DNA of 51,649 bases from NCBI GenBank assembly GCA_020832445.1, contig JAFIEO010000010.1, positions 1 to 51,649 on the forward strand, given 5' to 3'. Every line of letters starts with the position of its first letter. The stretch's first letter is position 1. This DNA is from Paracoccaceae bacterium (GTDB taxonomy: Bacteria; Pseudomonadota; Alphaproteobacteria; Rhodobacterales; Rhodobacteraceae). This document shows positions 18,259 through 27,155 of this stretch, piece by piece. The notes under the pieces are model-generated. The model did no database searches. It was given only the letters and a program-made list of their open reading frames with translations, and was not told the origin of the DNA. Made by a program: the position numbers and the translations under genes.

Positions 18259-19965
18259 ATGCCCTACCGCGCCCCGCTTCAGGATTTCGGCTTTTTGCTG
18301 GATCATATCGTCGCCTTCGATCAGGTGCGCCAGACCGAACGGTTCGCCGAAGCCACGCCAGACACGACCAACGCCATTCTGACCGAAGCGGCGCGCCTGT
18401 GTGAAGCTGTGCTGCAACCTTTGCAGCGCAATGGCGATCTGCACCCGGCACGGCTGGAAAACGGGGTTGTGCGCACAGCGCCCGGCTATGCAGACGGGTT
18501 CCGCGCCATTGCTGAAGGGGGGTGGCTGGGTATTGCCGCAGATCCCGAATACGGGGGCATGGGCCTGCCGCAGACATTGGCGGTCGTGCTGAATGACATG
18601 ATGTCGTCGGCCTGTTTGTCGCTGGAATTGTGCCCGCTGATGTCGCAAGGCCAGATCGAGGCGCTGGAGCATCATGCCGATGACTGGATGAAGGCGCTGT
18701 ATCTGCCGAAACTGATTTCCGGTGAATGGACCGGCACCATGAACCTGACCGAACCGCAGGCGGGCAGTGATGTAGGTGCGTTGCGCAGCAAGGCAGACCC
18801 GCAACCGGATGGCAGTTTCCGTATTTCAGGGCAGAAAATCTATATCAGTTGGGGTGATCATGACATGGCAGAAAACATCTGTCATCTGGTCCTTGCCCGT
18901 CTGCCCGATGCCCCGCAAGGCACCAAGGGGATAACCCGGTGCATGGTGCCGAAATTCATACCGGATGCAGACGGCAATCCGGGCGCGCAGAACAGCCTGC
19001 GTGTGGTGTCGCTGGAACACAAGATGGGCCTGCACGGATCGCCCACGGCGGTGATGGAATATGACAATGCCACCGGCTGGATGGTGGGCGCCCCAAACAA
19101 GGGGATGGCCGCAATGTTCACAATGATGAACAATGCGCGCGTTGGCGTTGGCGTTCAGGGGATCGGGGCCGCCGAAGGCGCATTCCAGCACGCTCTGGCC
19201 TATGCGCGTGACCGCAAGCAGGGCCGCACGCCAACCAATGACACCGGCACCATCATCGAGCATGCCGATGTGCGCCGCATGCTGTCCATGATGAAGGCCG
19301 AGATTTTTGCCATCCGCGCCATTGCGCTGGCCAATAGCGTGGCCATCGATATGGCCCGCGCCACCGGGTCTGATGAATGGGCGGCGCGTGCGGCACTTCT
19401 GACCCCCATTACCAAGGCACAGGGCACCGATACCGGCATCGAGGTTGCAAGCACTGGGATACAGGTTCATGGTGGCATGGGTTTCATTGAAGAAACCGGC
19501 GCGGCACAGTTTCTGCGCGATGTGCGGGTAACCGCAATCTATGAAGGAACAAACGGGATTCAGGCCATGGACCTTGTCGGTCGTAAAATGATGGATGGTG
19601 GCGAGGCGGCATTCCGGCTGTTGCAGGAAGTCGAGGATTTTGCCGAATCCGCGCGCGGCCCCTTTCCCGACATGGCCGAAGACGTCTGGCAAGCCGCCGA
19701 AACGCTGCGCGAAACCACCGAATGGCTGGTCGCGCAGGATATGACAGACCGTGCCGCAGGGGCAGTGCCCTATCTGCGCGCCTTCGCCCGTGTTCTGGGG
19801 GCACATTACCACCTGAAGGCGGCCATTGAAGGGGACAGCGCACGTCAGGCGCTTGCGCGGGTGTTCATCACGCGCCTTCTGCCCGAACATGCGGGTTTGT
19901 TGGTGCAGGTACGTGCGGGTGCGGACGCGCTTTATGCATTGTCCGATGATGAACTGGCGGCCTGA
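18259..19965 (+). CDS. Acyl-CoA dehydrogenase, long form
   Basis: The 568 aa product has an N-terminal domain starting MPYRAPLQDFGFLLDHIV, the FAD/substrate segment GTMNLTEPQAGSDVGALRSK, SGQKIYISWGDHD, and the catalytic region AIYEGTNGIQAMDLVGRKM. An extra C-terminal domain (after ~residue 455) places it with the FadE-like long-form enzymes that oxidise acyl-CoA to enoyl-CoA. The open frame begins at 18190, but CAGGAGG at 18248-18254 sets ATG 18259. Its TGA overlaps the next ATG, so it is translationally coupled to the MBL hydrolase. Confidence 0.95.
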   Translation: MPYRAPLQDFGFLLDHIVAFDQVRQTERFAEATPDTTNAILTEAARLCEAVLQPLQRNGDLHPARLENGVVRTAPGYADGFRAIAEGGWLGIAADPEYGGMGLPQTLAVVLNDMMSSACLSLELCPLMSQGQIEALEHHADDWMKALYLPKLISGEWTGTMNLTEPQAGSDVGALRSKADPQPDGSFRISGQKIYISWGDHDMAENICHLVLARLPDAPQGTKGITRCMVPKFIPDADGNPGAQNSLRVVSLEHKMGLHGSPTAVMEYDNATGWMVGAPNKGMAAMFTMMNNARVGVGVQGIGAAEGAFQHALAYARDRKQGRTPTNDTGTIIEHADVRRMLSMMKAEIFAIRAIALANSVAIDMARATGSDEWAARAALLTPITKAQGTDTGIEVASTGIQVHGGMGFIEETGAAQFLRDVRVTAIYEGTNGIQAMDLVGRKMMDGGEAAFRLLQEVEDFAESARGPFPDMAEDVWQAAETLRETTEWLVAQDMTDRAAGAVPYLRAFARVLGAHYHLKAAIEGDSARQALARVFITRLLPEHAGLLVQVRAGADALYALSDDELAA

Positions 19966-21005
19966 TGGACGGTGCACCCAAATCAGGTTTGCGGTATCCT
20001 TTTCCCGCCCCGCCTGACGCGGGGCAGGTGATACCAGTTGCCGATGGGGTGTTCTGGGCGCGTCTGGCCCTTCCGATGGCGCTGGACCATGTGAATGCAT
20101 ATGTGCTTGATGATGGTGATGGCTGGACTGTCTTTGACACAGGGTTTGATGATTCTGCCACGCGGGATGCATGGACTGCCCTGCTGGCGGGGCCGTTGAA
20201 GGGCAAGCGGGTCCAGCGCGTGATCGCAAGCCACCATCACCCTGACCATATCGGCCTTGCTGGCTGGTTTCAGGCGCAGGGCGCAGAGTTGTGGACCACC
20301 CGCACCGCGTGGCTTATGGCCCGGATGATGGTGCTGGATGAACAGGACCGCCCGAACCGCGAAACGCTGGAGTTCTGGCGGCGTGTGGGCATGGACCCGG
20401 ACATTCTGGCGCAGCGCGCGACAGAACGCCCGTTCAATTTCTGCGACCGCGTTGCGCCCTTGCCCTTGGGCTATCATCGGGTCGCGGACGGGGATGTTGT
20501 GCATGCGGGCGCGCGCGACTGGGTGGTGCGGCTGGGGCAGGGCCATGCCCCTGACCAGATTACCCTGTGGTCAACAAGCTGCAATCTGGTGCTGGGGGCT
20601 GACCAGTTGCTGCCGTCAATTTCGGCCAATCTGGGGGTTTATGCGACAGAACCCGATGCCGATCCGGTTGCGGAATGGCTGGCCACCTGCGACGGGCTGA
20701 AGGAATTTGCGTTTGATGACCATTTGGTTTTGCCCGGCCACAAGCTGCCCTTCACCGGCCTGCCATTACGGTTGCGCCAAATGATCGAAAACCATCAGGG
20801 TGCATTGAAGCGCCTGCACGGGCATCTGGCCACGCCGCGCAAGGCGGGGGAGTGTTTTGCCCCCCTGTTCAAGCGCGAGATTACACAGGCGGTCTATGGG
20901 CTGGCGCTGGTCGAGGCGGTGGCCCATCTGAACCATTTGACAGCCACAGGCCGCGCGCGACGATGGGCAGACGCGGATGGCGTGTATTTGTGGCAGGCCG
21001 TTTAG
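19965..21005 (+). CDS. MBL-fold metallo-hydrolase
   Basis: The 346 aa product carries the metal motif [12 protein letters not shown] (H90-H92-D94-H95), further ligands in [12 protein letters not shown] and a late His in [14 protein letters not shown]. The C-terminal part (about 260-346) looks like the winged-helix extension of lactamase-B-like hydrolases, with [13 protein letters not shown]. It shares a transcript with the acyl-CoA dehydrogenase (ATGA overlap), which suggests a thioester or related ester as substrate; that is inference. Confidence 0.9.
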   Translation: MDGAPKSGLRYPFPAPPDAGQVIPVADGVFWARLALPMALDHVNAYVLDDGDGWTVFDTGFDDSATRDAWTALLAGPLKGKRVQRVIASHHHPDHIGLAGWFQAQGAELWTTRTAWLMARMMVLDEQDRPNRETLEFWRRVGMDPDILAQRATERPFNFCDRVAPLPLGYHRVADGDVVHAGARDWVVRLGQGHAPDQITLWSTSCNLVLGADQLLPSISANLGVYATEPDADPVAEWLATCDGLKEFAFDDHLVLPGHKLPFTGLPLRLRQMIENHQGALKRLHGHLATPRKAGECFAPLFKREITQAVYGLALVEAVAHLNHLTATGRARRWADADGVYLWQAV

Positions 21006-21096
21006 AAAACTTCGCGGCGAAGGTGGTGCAAGCAGGGGTGACAGATGCCGCGCGATATTATATCCGGTTCGGGAAACGAACGAACAGGAGCGCCTG

Positions 21097-21231
21097 ATGG
21101 CCAAACATGAACATGGTAAAATGGATATCCGGGAACAGGAAAAGACCTTTGCAGGTTTCATCCGTTATTCGGTATGGGTTACTGCGATTTCGATCGCTGT
21201 GTTGATCTTTCTTGCCCTGGCAAACTCCTGA
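21097..21231 (+). CDS. aa3-type cytochrome c oxidase subunit IV
   Basis: The 44 aa product, with [19 protein letters not shown] then one transmembrane helix (about 23-42), matches the very small fourth subunit of alphaproteobacterial aa3 oxidases. AGGAG at 21086-21090 sets ATG 21097; the longer open frame upstream is ignored. It is an accessory subunit not required for catalysis in model systems. It stands alone: no ctaC, ctaD or ctaE is in the window. Confidence 0.9.
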   Translation: MAKHEHGKMDIREQEKTFAGFIRYSVWVTAISIAVLIFLALANS

Positions 21232-21284
21232 CGCCTATGTGCCCGTTTATGTATGGGTGATTGGTTCCTAAAAGAGGTTGGTCA

Positions 21285-21923
21285 ATGCCAGTAATCCTTA
21301 TGCCCTTGGGCTTTGTTCGGGGCATAATGCCGGTTGGCCTGTTGCTGGCCGCATTTTTGGTGCTGACCGCGTGTGCGGGGCAGCAAACATGGGCCAGTGA
21401 TGAAGCGGTGTCCGCCGCGCGCCATGTTCATGGCGGCGCACCGGAACTGACGCTTGTGACGATCATGCACCACAGGTCCGGCAACGGACATCACACGGCG
21501 CTGTTCATAAATGGTGCGGAGCGTGTGTTGTTCGACCCGGCAGGCAGCTGGCATCTGGAGGCAGCACCCGAACGCAATGATGTGCATTACGGCATGACAT
21601 CCGCTGTGGGCGCGTCCTTTTATCTTAGCCATGTGCGGGAAACGCATTATGCGGTGGTGCAGCGCCTGCGGGTCACCCCCGATGTTGCGGCACAGGCGAT
21701 GGCACTTGCGCAGCAGGCCGGACCTGTCGGACCTGCGCGATGCGCCATTTCCACATCAGCCCTGTTGCGGGCGCTGCCAGGATTCGATGGCATCAGCAGC
21801 AACTGGCACCCGCACCGCCTGATGCAGGATTTTGCGCAGCTTCCCGGTGTCATAACGGTGGAATTGCACCATGATGACCCGGATGTGCTGCGCAAGGCAT
21901 ATGCAGCGCAACAACCGCTATAA
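21285..21923 (+). CDS. Conserved lipoprotein of unknown function
   Basis: The 212 aa product has a lipoprotein signal: a hydrophobic stretch ending in VLTAC, with Cys 30 as the likely lipidated residue. The mature part contains HHRSGNGHHTALFINGAERV, then FDPAGSWH, and reads like a membrane-anchored globular domain; an NlpC-like or C39-like fold is conceivable because of a late Cys (PARCAIS) and His pair, but this is a guess. ATG 21285 follows AGAGG; the TTG upstream at 21261 is not used. Confidence 0.75.
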   Translation: MPVILMPLGFVRGIMPVGLLLAAFLVLTACAGQQTWASDEAVSAARHVHGGAPELTLVTIMHHRSGNGHHTALFINGAERVLFDPAGSWHLEAAPERNDVHYGMTSAVGASFYLSHVRETHYAVVQRLRVTPDVAAQAMALAQQAGPVGPARCAISTSALLRALPGFDGISSNWHPHRLMQDFAQLPGVITVELHHDDPDVLRKAYAAQQPL

Positions 21924-21967
21924 GCCACAGCGACGGGCATTTCGCACATATGCGCGACATGCCCGTA

Positions 21968-22477
21968 TCAGTCGGCCAGTGTTTCGGGCACGATCAGGCG
22001 GGTCTGATACTGTATCAACGGGGCAATGCGGCGCAGGCTGGCAGGCGACAGGCCAATGCATCCGGCCGTCGGAAAGCCCGGCCTGCGCCATTGGTGGATG
22101 AAGATGGCCGATCCCTTGCCGCGTTCCGCGCGGGGCCAGTTCCAACCCGTCAGAATGACCAGATCATATAGCGGGTCCGCGCGCCGCAAGCGTTCATGAC
22201 TGAACGGATAGGGCGCGCGCACCATCAGGTTATAATCTTCATGCGCGGGGTCGTCGGACCACAGGTCGCGCGGGCCAATCGGCATGGCCCAATCGGCAGG
22301 CTTCGCAATGCGGTCGGGCCTGTATAGCATACCCACCAGCCGATGCACGCCTGTGGGCGTTGCGCCATCACCTTCGCGTTTGTCGCTGCGCACGCCGCCG
22401 CGCCCGATGGTGCAGGGCCATGTCCGCCCCATGAAGCGCAGCCCCTGCCGTGTCAGAACCATATCGAAGCGTGTCAT
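21968..22477 (-). CDS. L,D-transpeptidase (YkuD) family protein
   Basis: The 169 aa product has an early [20 protein letters not shown] segment and the active site [18 protein letters not shown], where His and Cys fit the HX(n)-[ST]XGC YkuD pattern; the usual SHGC is TAGC here. No signal peptide is evident, so it may be cytosolic or exported by another route. Family members cross-link peptidoglycan or attach lipoproteins. Its ATG overlaps the ribA stop codon (ATGA), so the two are coupled. Confidence 0.88.
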   Translation of the reverse strand: MTRFDMVLTRQGLRFMGRTWPCTIGRGGVRSDKREGDGATPTGVHRLVGMLYRPDRIAKPADWAMPIGPRDLWSDDPAHEDYNLMVRAPYPFSHERLRRADPLYDLVILTGWNWPRAERGKGSAIFIHQWRRPGFPTAGCIGLSPASLRRIAPLIQYQTRLIVPETLAD

Positions 22478-23562
22478 AGAAAATGCCCTGATTTTGCCGC
22501 CTTGGTCGCCAGATAGGCGCGGTTTTCGGCGGTTTCGCCCACACGCAGCGGCACACGTTCCACAACGTTCAGGCCATTGTCGTTCAGCATGTCGACCTTG
22601 CGCGGGTTGTTGGTCAGCAGCCGCACCTGATGAAAGCCCATTTTGCGCAGCAATGCAGCCCCGATGCGGAAATCACGTTCATCATCTTCAAACCCCAGCC
22701 GGTGGTTTGCCTCGACCGTGTCGAACCCCTGATCTTGCAGCGAATAGGCGCGCATTTTATTGGCAAGCCCGATCCCGCGCCCTTCCTGGTTCAGATATAG
22801 CAAAACACCCGCCCCTTCATGGCCCATTTGCGTCAGCGCAGCCTGAAGTTGCGGGCCGCAATCGCATTTCAGACTGCCCAGAACGTCGCCCGTGAAACAG
22901 GCGGAATGCAGCCGCGCCAGCACAGGCGCCGCGCGGTCCGGTTTGCCGATTTCAATGGCGTAATGTTCCACCCCGCCATCGCGCGGGCGGAAAATATGCA
23001 CGCGCCCTGCCTGTGCAGCGGCCATGGGCAGGCGCGCGCTGATGACTGCGGAAAGGTCACTTTCGCGCGCCAGTTCGGTGTTCAGCTCCGCGATGGGCAA
23101 TTCGGTCAAGCCCGCATTTTCCACCGCCATAACATTGTCTAGGGGCAACACCAGTGCAGCGGGCAACAGTTGCGCTGATTTTGTCAGGGCAAGCGCTGCG
23201 CGGTGTAAATCTGCCGAACCGTCGCGTTCAGTGTGCAACGGTCCCTTCATCGGGTGGCGCAGGTCGTCGGCGGGGTCGGCCAGCGCGCGCACCCACGCCA
23301 CCTGTGCGCCTGCGGGCACAAGGACGCGCGCCAGATCACCATCATAGCAGCGTGCCTTCAGGGTGTCGGCGCGGTGCCGCGTCAATGCAAGAACCAGTGA
23401 CGGCCCCAGAACCTGCAATTCGGCCAGCCGTTCGGGCGTGGCCATTTCGGCGGCCAGAATAACTGCGGCAGTCACACCGTCACGCAAGATAACGGGAACG
23501 CCCAGCCGCAAATCCGCGCGGGCGCGGTTAATCAATTCCACTGGTGTCAGGCCAAGTATCAT
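22474..23562 (-). CDS. ribA: GTP cyclohydrolase II with extra N-terminal domain
   Basis: From about residue 175 the 362 aa product is a full GCH II: zinc ligands Cys222, Cys233 and Cys235 ([15 protein letters not shown]), then [27 protein letters not shown] and [12 protein letters not shown]. It starts riboflavin synthesis by opening GTP. The first ~170 residues resemble a RibB (DHBP synthase) fold in position and size but lack the acidic DRENEGD-type catalytic loop, so that half is probably inactive. The start is uncertain: ATG 23562 is taken, with in-frame ATG 23595 and GTG 23640 as alternatives. No FMN riboswitch is seen upstream. Confidence 0.9.
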   Translation of the reverse strand: MILGLTPVELINRARADLRLGVPVILRDGVTAAVILAAEMATPERLAELQVLGPSLVLALTRHRADTLKARCYDGDLARVLVPAGAQVAWVRALADPADDLRHPMKGPLHTERDGSADLHRAALALTKSAQLLPAALVLPLDNVMAVENAGLTELPIAELNTELARESDLSAVISARLPMAAAQAGRVHIFRPRDGGVEHYAIEIGKPDRAAPVLARLHSACFTGDVLGSLKCDCGPQLQAALTQMGHEGAGVLLYLNQEGRGIGLANKMRAYSLQDQGFDTVEANHRLGFEDDERDFRIGAALLRKMGFHQVRLLTNNPRKVDMLNDNGLNVVERVPLRVGETAENRAYLATKAAKSGHFL

Positions 23563-23724
23563 GTGCCAATCCCGCTTCGCTATAGTCTTTGACATAGACC
23601 GATGGCAGGGAAATTGAAACATATTGCCCACATCCGACACGACCGCGTGAGTCTATTGTAGCAAATCTTGTCCTGCGGGCCTGCCCCTCACATTTATGAG
23701 AGAGAAAGAACAGGAGTATTTTCA

Positions 23725-24411
23725 ATGCCCAAACTGAACAAGGTGCTATTGGTCGATGATGACGATGACCTGCGCGAAGCGCTGTCTGAGCAACTGGTCA
23801 TGACCGATGAATTCGACGTGTTCGAGGCAGCGAACGGGGCCGAGGCCATGGAAAAGGTTCGCGCAGGCCAGTTTGATCTGGCGATACTGGATGTGGGCTT
23901 GCCCGACACGGATGGACGCGAATTGTGCAAGCGTATGCGCAAGGCGGGCTTCAAATCGCCGGTCATCATGCTGACAGGGCATGATTCGGATGCCGACACC
24001 ATTCTGGGGCTGGATTCGGGGGCGAATGATTACATCACCAAACCGTTCAAGCTGCCGGTTCTGCTGGCGCGTCTGCGCGCCCAGCTGCGCCAGCACGAGC
24101 AATCGGAAAACGCGGTGTTCCAGCTTGGTCCCTATCTGTTCAAACCGGCGCAGAAAATGCTGATTGACGAAAATGACCGCAAGATCAGGCTGACCGAGAA
24201 GGAAACCAATATTCTGAAATTCCTGTATCGCGCGCCCGAAGGTGTGGTGCCGCGCGATGTGCTGCTGCACGAAGTGTGGGGCTATAACGCGGGCGTGACA
24301 ACGCATACGCTGGAAACCCATATTTACCGCCTGCGCCAGAAGATTGAACCGGACCCGTCCAACGCAAGCCTGCTGGTGACGGAATCAGGGGGCTATCGTC
24401 TGGCCGCGTGA
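23725..24411 (+). CDS. cenR: OmpR-family response regulator, CenR-like
   Basis: The 228 aa product has a receiver with VLLVDDDDDLREAL, phospho-Asp 56 (AILDVGLPDTDGRE) and TKPFK, then a winged helix with RLTEKETNILKFLYRA and YNAGVTTHTLETHIYRLRQK. This agrees closely with my memory of CenR of Caulobacter and Rhodobacter, an essential regulator of envelope and division genes. The kinase partner CenK is not in the window. CAGGAG precedes ATG 23725. It is divergent from ribA and ends in its own terminator. Confidence 0.75.
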   Translation: MPKLNKVLLVDDDDDLREALSEQLVMTDEFDVFEAANGAEAMEKVRAGQFDLAILDVGLPDTDGRELCKRMRKAGFKSPVIMLTGHDSDADTILGLDSGANDYITKPFKLPVLLARLRAQLRQHEQSENAVFQLGPYLFKPAQKMLIDENDRKIRLTEKETNILKFLYRAPEGVVPRDVLLHEVWGYNAGVTTHTLETHIYRLRQKIEPDPSNASLLVTESGGYRLAA

Positions 24412-24501
24412 ATACCGCGAACAGGCCCTATTGTTGCCAAATTCCAGCGCAATAACGGGATCAAGAAGCGATTGTTCTTCTTTTCCTCCTCCCCTCCCTC
24501 T

Positions 24502-24533
24502 GGTCCGGACATTGTGTCCGGACCTTTTTCTTT
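24502..24533 (+). terminator. Terminator after cenR-like gene
   Basis: GGTCCGGACA pairs with TGTCCGGACC, ten perfect base pairs around TTG, followed by TTTTTCTTT. It lies 90 bp after the stop codon and 66 bp before xthA, so it separates the two transcripts. Confidence 0.9.
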
Positions 24534-24598
24534 GCGGATCAGGGTTGTCGTGCGCGCGTGCACTGTGCATGAAGGGGGCAGTCAGCCGGAGATTTCTT

Positions 24599-25387
24599 AT
24601 GCCGTTTACCCTTGCCACCTGGAACATCAATTCTGTTCGGTTGCGCGCCGAACTGGTGCTGAAACTGCTGCGCGAAGAAAGCCCCGATGTTTTGTGTTTG
24701 CAGGAATGCAAAAGCCCTGTGGACAAAATACCCTTCGATCTGTTCGCGCAGGCGGGCTACGGGTATTGGGCGGCGCGCGGCCAGAAGGGTTATAACGGCG
24801 TTGCCATCCTGTCGCGCCTGCCGCTGGAAGATGCGGGGCATATCGACTGGTGCGGGCGCGGCGATGCGCGCCATGTGGCGGCGCGGCTGGAAAACGGGGT
24901 TGTCATTCACAACTGCTATATTCCGGCGGGTGGCGATGTGCCGGACCGCAGCGTGAACGAAAAATTCGGCCATAAGCTGGATACGCTGACAGAATTGCGC
25001 GACCATTTCGGGGCAAACCGGCCCGAAAAATCGATTCTGGTGGGGGATCTGAACATTGCCCCGCGCGAAGATGATGTGTGGTCGCACAAGCAGCTTCTGA
25101 AGGTGGTCAGTCACACCCCGATCGAGGTGGAGCATCTGGCCGATGCGCAGGATGCGGGCACATGGGTGGATATTACCCGCGCCGATATTCCCGAAGGGCA
25201 GTTATATTCGTGGTGGTCCTACCGCGCGCGTGACTGGGATGCCGCCGACAAGGGGCGCAGGCTGGACCATATCTGGGCCAGCCGCGATATTGCGGGCGCG
25301 GGTCACGGGTCGCGCATTCTGCGCGATGCACGCGGCTGGACGCAACCATCCGATCATGCGCCGGTTTTCGCGACATTTGATCTGTAG
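24599..25387 (+). CDS. xthA: Exodeoxyribonuclease III
   Basis: The 262 aa product has the AP-endonuclease/exonuclease motifs: LATWNINSVRLR, CLQECKSP with the metal-binding Glu, VGDLNIAPREDDVW, and a C-terminal QPSDHAPVFA with the catalytic Asp-His pair. It repairs abasic sites and digests 3' ends. ATG 24599 matches the family start; the open frame extends upstream across the cenR terminator and is ignored. Confidence 0.96.
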   Translation: MPFTLATWNINSVRLRAELVLKLLREESPDVLCLQECKSPVDKIPFDLFAQAGYGYWAARGQKGYNGVAILSRLPLEDAGHIDWCGRGDARHVAARLENGVVIHNCYIPAGGDVPDRSVNEKFGHKLDTLTELRDHFGANRPEKSILVGDLNIAPREDDVWSHKQLLKVVSHTPIEVEHLADAQDAGTWVDITRADIPEGQLYSWWSYRARDWDAADKGRRLDHIWASRDIAGAGHGSRILRDARGWTQPSDHAPVFATFDL

Positions 25388-25416
25388 GGGCTGCGTTCGA
25401 CCACGCGCAGGGGTTG

Positions 25417-25887
25417 TCAGAAATAATCTGCCGCGAAATTTTCAAGCACGATGCGCCACCAGTCGAATGTGTCGTCCAGATTTTGCGCACTGACGCCGCC
25501 AAACAGGTTCACGTCCCATTCGATGACAGGGTCGTTTTCAAAATCCAGATACGCCTTGCCAAAACGCTTGTCCTGATTCCACAGGTTCATGTCATCCAGC
25601 GTAAGCTCGCCGGGGTTTTTCCAACCCGCCTGAAACTGGACTGTGGTGCAATCTGCCCCGTCGGTGCAGCCATAAAAATTGACCGTATATAAAACCCCGT
25701 TTATCCGGCCCAGAATTTGCGGATCGCCGACACTATCGGTCTGGATGGTGGCAGACCCATAGCCGCGCGCGATATTGGCAATGGCATCCACATCGCCCGC
25801 GTCGATCAGGGATTGGGCGATGGTCGCAGGGGCAAGGGCGAAACTGCCCATGAATGCCAATACCGGCGGAATTGCTGCGAAGCGCAT
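25417..25887 (-). CDS. Secreted YbjN-domain protein
   Basis: The 156 aa product has a signal peptide (about 1-24, ending TIAQ) and a YbjN-like domain with GYTVNFYGC-like residues (VLYTVNFYGCTDGADC) and a C-terminal DTFDWWRIVLENFA. Two cysteines in that segment may form a disulfide in the periplasm. YbjN proteins influence motility and stress in enterobacteria; the role here is unknown. AAAGGAA sits 8 bp before ATG 25887. Confidence 0.85.
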   Translation of the reverse strand: MRFAAIPPVLAFMGSFALAPATIAQSLIDAGDVDAIANIARGYGSATIQTDSVGDPQILGRINGVLYTVNFYGCTDGADCTTVQFQAGWKNPGELTLDDMNLWNQDKRFGKAYLDFENDPVIEWDVNLFGGVSAQNLDDTFDWWRIVLENFAADYF

Positions 25888-26020
25888 GTGGAAAATTCCT
25901 TTGTTTGTCGACAAGATCCCAGCTTTGCGCTGTTGCGGTGCGTCGCGCAAGTCGTATTTGATGGCCGCGCGGTGGGAATGCGCTTGTGCTGGGGGGGCTT
26001 GCTGCGCCATGGTCTGGCGC

Positions 26021-26671
26021 ATGTCTGATATGGTTTATACCCCGCCCCCCGATACGCCCGTAATCCTGCATGATGATGAGGATGTGGTTTTTGTAGACAA
26101 ACCTGCGGGCCTGTTGTCGGTGCCCGGTCGCGGGCCGGACAAGAGTGATTGCATGATTGCCCGTCTGGCGCGGATTTATCCTGACATCCTGCTGGTGCAC
26201 CGGCTGGATCAGGACACGTCTGGTGTGATGGTTTTCGCGCGCACCGCCGCCGCGCAGCGCCATCTGGGGCAGCAGTTCGAAACCCGAAAGACACGCAAAT
26301 ATTATATCGCGCGGGTCGCAGGCCACGTTGGCGAAACCGAAGGGCATGTGGACCTGCCGTTGATCGTGGACTGGCCCAACCGCCCGTTGCAAAAAGTCTG
26401 CCATGAAACCGGACGCCCCGCCCAGACGGACTGGAAACTTATCCGCCATGAACAGGGGGCGTCCCGTTTGCGCCTGATGCCGGTGACCGGTCGCAGCCAT
26501 CAGTTGCGCGTTCATATGCTGGCCATAGGGCATGTTATTCTGGGGGATACGCTTTATGCGACGGGGGATGCGCTGGAGCATCCGCGCTTGATGCTGCATG
26601 CGCAATCCCTGCGGCTGAAACACCCTGCGACGGGACATAGCATGACCATTACGGCCCCGGTTCCGTTTTGA
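26021..26671 (+). CDS. rluA: Pseudouridine synthase RluA
   Basis: The 216 aa product follows E. coli RluA along its length: DKPAGLLSVPGRGPDKSD, the catalytic HRLDQDTSGVM with Asp63, DLPLIVDWPNRPLQKVCHET, and TGRSHQLRVHMLAIGH. RluA makes pseudouridine at 23S rRNA 746 and tRNA position 32. No S4 domain is present, as in RluA. The start could instead be ATG 26009 or 26030; none has a clear ribosome binding site. Confidence 0.92.
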   Translation: MSDMVYTPPPDTPVILHDDEDVVFVDKPAGLLSVPGRGPDKSDCMIARLARIYPDILLVHRLDQDTSGVMVFARTAAAQRHLGQQFETRKTRKYYIARVAGHVGETEGHVDLPLIVDWPNRPLQKVCHETGRPAQTDWKLIRHEQGASRLRLMPVTGRSHQLRVHMLAIGHVILGDTLYATGDALEHPRLMLHAQSLRLKHPATGHSMTITAPVPF

Positions 26672-26766
26672 ATGATTGGGGCGCATCTGGAACCTGATCC
26701 GATCAGGTTGCATCATGCGGTTCATGGGTGGTTTTGGGTCTTTTGCCGCCCTTCACGCTTGGATAC

Positions 26767-26940
26767 AGCCCGCGCCATCGGTGGGCCGGGGTCTGCCGAT
26801 CCTACGTAAGTGAAGTTCACTTTATGCAGGCTGCATATCCCTTACTTCGAAGGCTTGGACTGCCATCAGCCAAATCGGCAGGCCGCGGGACGGCCCACCG
26901 ATGGCGCGGCGGGCTGCGCCCTTTGCTCCGCGCCTTGGGG
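26767..26940 (+). repeat. Dispersed palindromic repeat, copy 2
   Basis: This copy has the best arm pairing. The left arm is 26777-26800 and the right arm 26874-26902; the outer GCGCCATCGGTGGGCC and GGCCCACCGATGGCGC are exact reverse complements over 16 bases. The tail CCTTTGCTCCGCGCCTTGGG is identical to copy 1. The centre carries TGCAGGCTGCA and an inner GTAAGTGAAG/CTTAC pairing. It lies in the 484 bp gap between convergent rluA and the DEAD-box gene; 26672-26766 and 26941-27054 show nothing else. Confidence 0.92.
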
Positions 26941-27054
26941 CTTTTCGATGTCTGCAAAAGGCCAGAATCAACCAGCCTTGCGATTCCATTTTACATGACA
27001 CTGCTATAGCGCGCGTCGCGGTCATTTGCATTTATGTGACCCACTCTGACCTTG

Positions 27055-27112
27055 TGATAACGCGTGTCCGCGAAGCGCAAAACCGGTTCGCAGTTTTGCG
27101 CGACATGCTCTG
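27055..27112. repeat. RIME-like intergenic palindrome
   Basis: GCGCAAAAC (27075-27083) and GTTTTGCGC (27093-27101) are a perfect 9 bp inverted repeat, followed by GACATGCTCT. On the minus strand it begins AGAGCATGTCGCGCAAAACT. I recall nearly this consensus from interspersed palindromes of Rhizobiales genomes. It appears once here. It may also help end rluA transcripts, though no T-run follows. Confidence 0.55.
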
Positions 27113-27116
27113 GCAT

Positions 27117-27142
27117 AAAAAAAGGGGCGCAAATCGCGCCCC
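27117..27142 (-). terminator. Terminator of the DEAD-box helicase gene
   Basis: Read on the minus strand, GGGGCGC and GCGCCCC form a 7 bp stem around a 5-base loop, followed by seven T (27117-27123). It lies 13 bp beyond the stop codon. Confidence 0.88.
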
Positions 27143-27155
27143 TGTTCGTGCCAGA

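Noticed and set aside
18826-20229. Minus-strand open frame of 467 codons opposite the acyl-CoA dehydrogenase
   Set aside because: Shadow ORF of high-GC coding; the + strand gene has all family motifs.
23563-23724. FMN riboswitch upstream of ribA
   Set aside because: No RFN element sequence (AGGGT...GGTGA type blocks) could be recognised in the divergent spacer.
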